DNA from: Micrococcales bacterium
Lineage (GTDB): Bacteria > Actinomycetota > Actinomycetes > Actinomycetales > Dermatophilaceae
Direction of reading: 5' to 3'
DNA: 13,263 nt
NCBI GenBank assembly: GCA_003132125.1
Contig: PKWT01000301.1
Span: 1 to 13,263 of the forward strand
Positions 12,725-13,263 of the stretch are shown piece after piece. The notes under the pieces were generated by a model. It searched no databases. It saw only the letters and a program-made list of their open reading frames with translations, and was not told the origin of the DNA. The translations under genes and the position numbers were made by a program. Numbering within the stretch: the stretch's first letter is position 1; every line of letters starts with the position of its first letter.

Positions 12725-13263
12725 TAGTTGGCCTTCTTGTCAGCGGCGTCGGGGGATTGATGTGGGTAGAGGTGGTTGGTGGCAGGCACGAACGTCTCTT
12801 TGATCGTGCGCGCGGATGCCCAGCGCAGGAGGTTCTGCGCGGAACCTGCCTTGTCGTTGGTGCCGGACGCTCGTGCGCCGCCGAACGGTTGCTGGCCCAC
12901 CACGGCGCCTGAGGGTTTGTCGTTGATGTAGAAGTTGCCAGCAGCGAACCGTAGTGCGGTGTTGGCGGTGTCGATTGCTTTGCGGTCGTCGGCGATGACA
13001 GCGCCGGTGAGCGCGTAGTCAGATCCCGAGTCCACAAGCTGGAGTGCCTGTTCGAAGGATCCAGGAGCGGAGTCATCGTAGACGTGCACCGACAGGATCG
13101 GTCCGAAGTATTCGGTCCTGAACGCATCGTCGGTGGGATCGTCCCCGAGCAGCAATGTGGGGTCGACGAAATAGCCGACGCTGTCGTCGACGCGTCCACC
13201 CGCGACAGTGGTCAGGCTCGGCGTGGCTTTGGCGCGGGCAATGGCGGCGGCATTGCGGTCGAA
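12724..13263 (-). CDS. pruA: L-glutamate gamma-semialdehyde (P5C) dehydrogenase, C-terminal part
   Basis: The last 179 residues of an aldehyde dehydrogenase of the P5C dehydrogenase type; the 5' part, with the catalytic cysteine, lies beyond the right edge. Diagnostic segments are GYFVDPTLLLGDDPTD, then EYFGPILSVHVYDD (the Glu is the cofactor-binding residue of the superfamily), then NFYINDKPSGAVVGQQPFGG and RASGTNDKAGS, all typical of PruA and not of general aldehyde dehydrogenases. It oxidises glutamate semialdehyde to glutamate with NAD, completing proline catabolism begun by the enzyme encoded downstream. The one-base TAATG overlap links the two genes in one operon; actinobacteria commonly keep these as separate proteins instead of a fused PutA. 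Confidence 0.95.
   Translation of the reverse strand, partial: FDRNAAAIARAKATPSLTTVAGGRVDDSVGYFVDPTLLLGDDPTDDAFRTEYFGPILSVHVYDDSAPGSFEQALQLVDSGSDYALTGAVIADDRKAIDTANTALRFAAGNFYINDKPSGAVVGQQPFGGARASGTNDKAGSAQNLLRWASARTIKETFVPATNHLYPHQSPDAADKKAN

Overview
The window is high-GC DNA with GTG and TTG starts, a lipoprotein-type binding protein, separate proline dehydrogenase and P5C dehydrogenase genes, and IS1380-type remnants. Together these suggest an actinobacterium (Actinomycetota); the genus cannot be read from the sequence. Every intact gene is on the minus strand, so transcription runs from right to left. No tRNA, rRNA or CRISPR array was seen.

Right end (13263 to 11750): the 3' part of a P5C dehydrogenase gene is joined by a one-base TAATG overlap to a complete proline dehydrogenase gene. 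This pair oxidises proline to glutamate.

Middle (about 11750 to 8350): a zone of gene decay. It holds a C-terminal IS1380-family transposase scrap on the minus strand and the 5' end of a DapA-family (dihydrodipicolinate synthase-like) gene. That 5' end is fused by deletion to the 3' end of another gene, tentatively proline racemase-like. The zone also holds an intact FadR-type GntR regulator, an ornithine cyclodeaminase/mu-crystallin-family gene broken by two frameshifts, and an N-terminal IS1380-family scrap on the plus strand. DapA-like, racemase-like and OCD-family genes beside a FadR-type regulator resemble hydroxyproline or proline-racemase catabolic clusters, so this looks like a fossil of such an operon with only its regulator alive.

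Left part (8246 to 1): an intact metal-dependent amidohydrolase (prolidase/imidazolonepropionase-like) and a second FadR-type regulator form one block. A tight operon follows: hyuA, hyuB (ATP-dependent hydantoinase/5-oxoprolinase family), a small ABM-fold protein, a ribose-type solute-binding lipoprotein and a ribose-type transporter ATPase cut by the window edge. The two junctions around the ABM gene are 4-base stop/start overlaps. My reading is that the operon imports a cyclic amide-like compound, opens it with HyuAB and is controlled by the adjacent FadR-type regulator. A 13-base palindrome just upstream of hyuA is the best operator candidate.

A recurring theme is five-membered cyclic amino acids and amides (proline, possibly hydroxyproline, oxoproline or hydantoin). 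The substrate of the hyu operon is not determined by the sequence.
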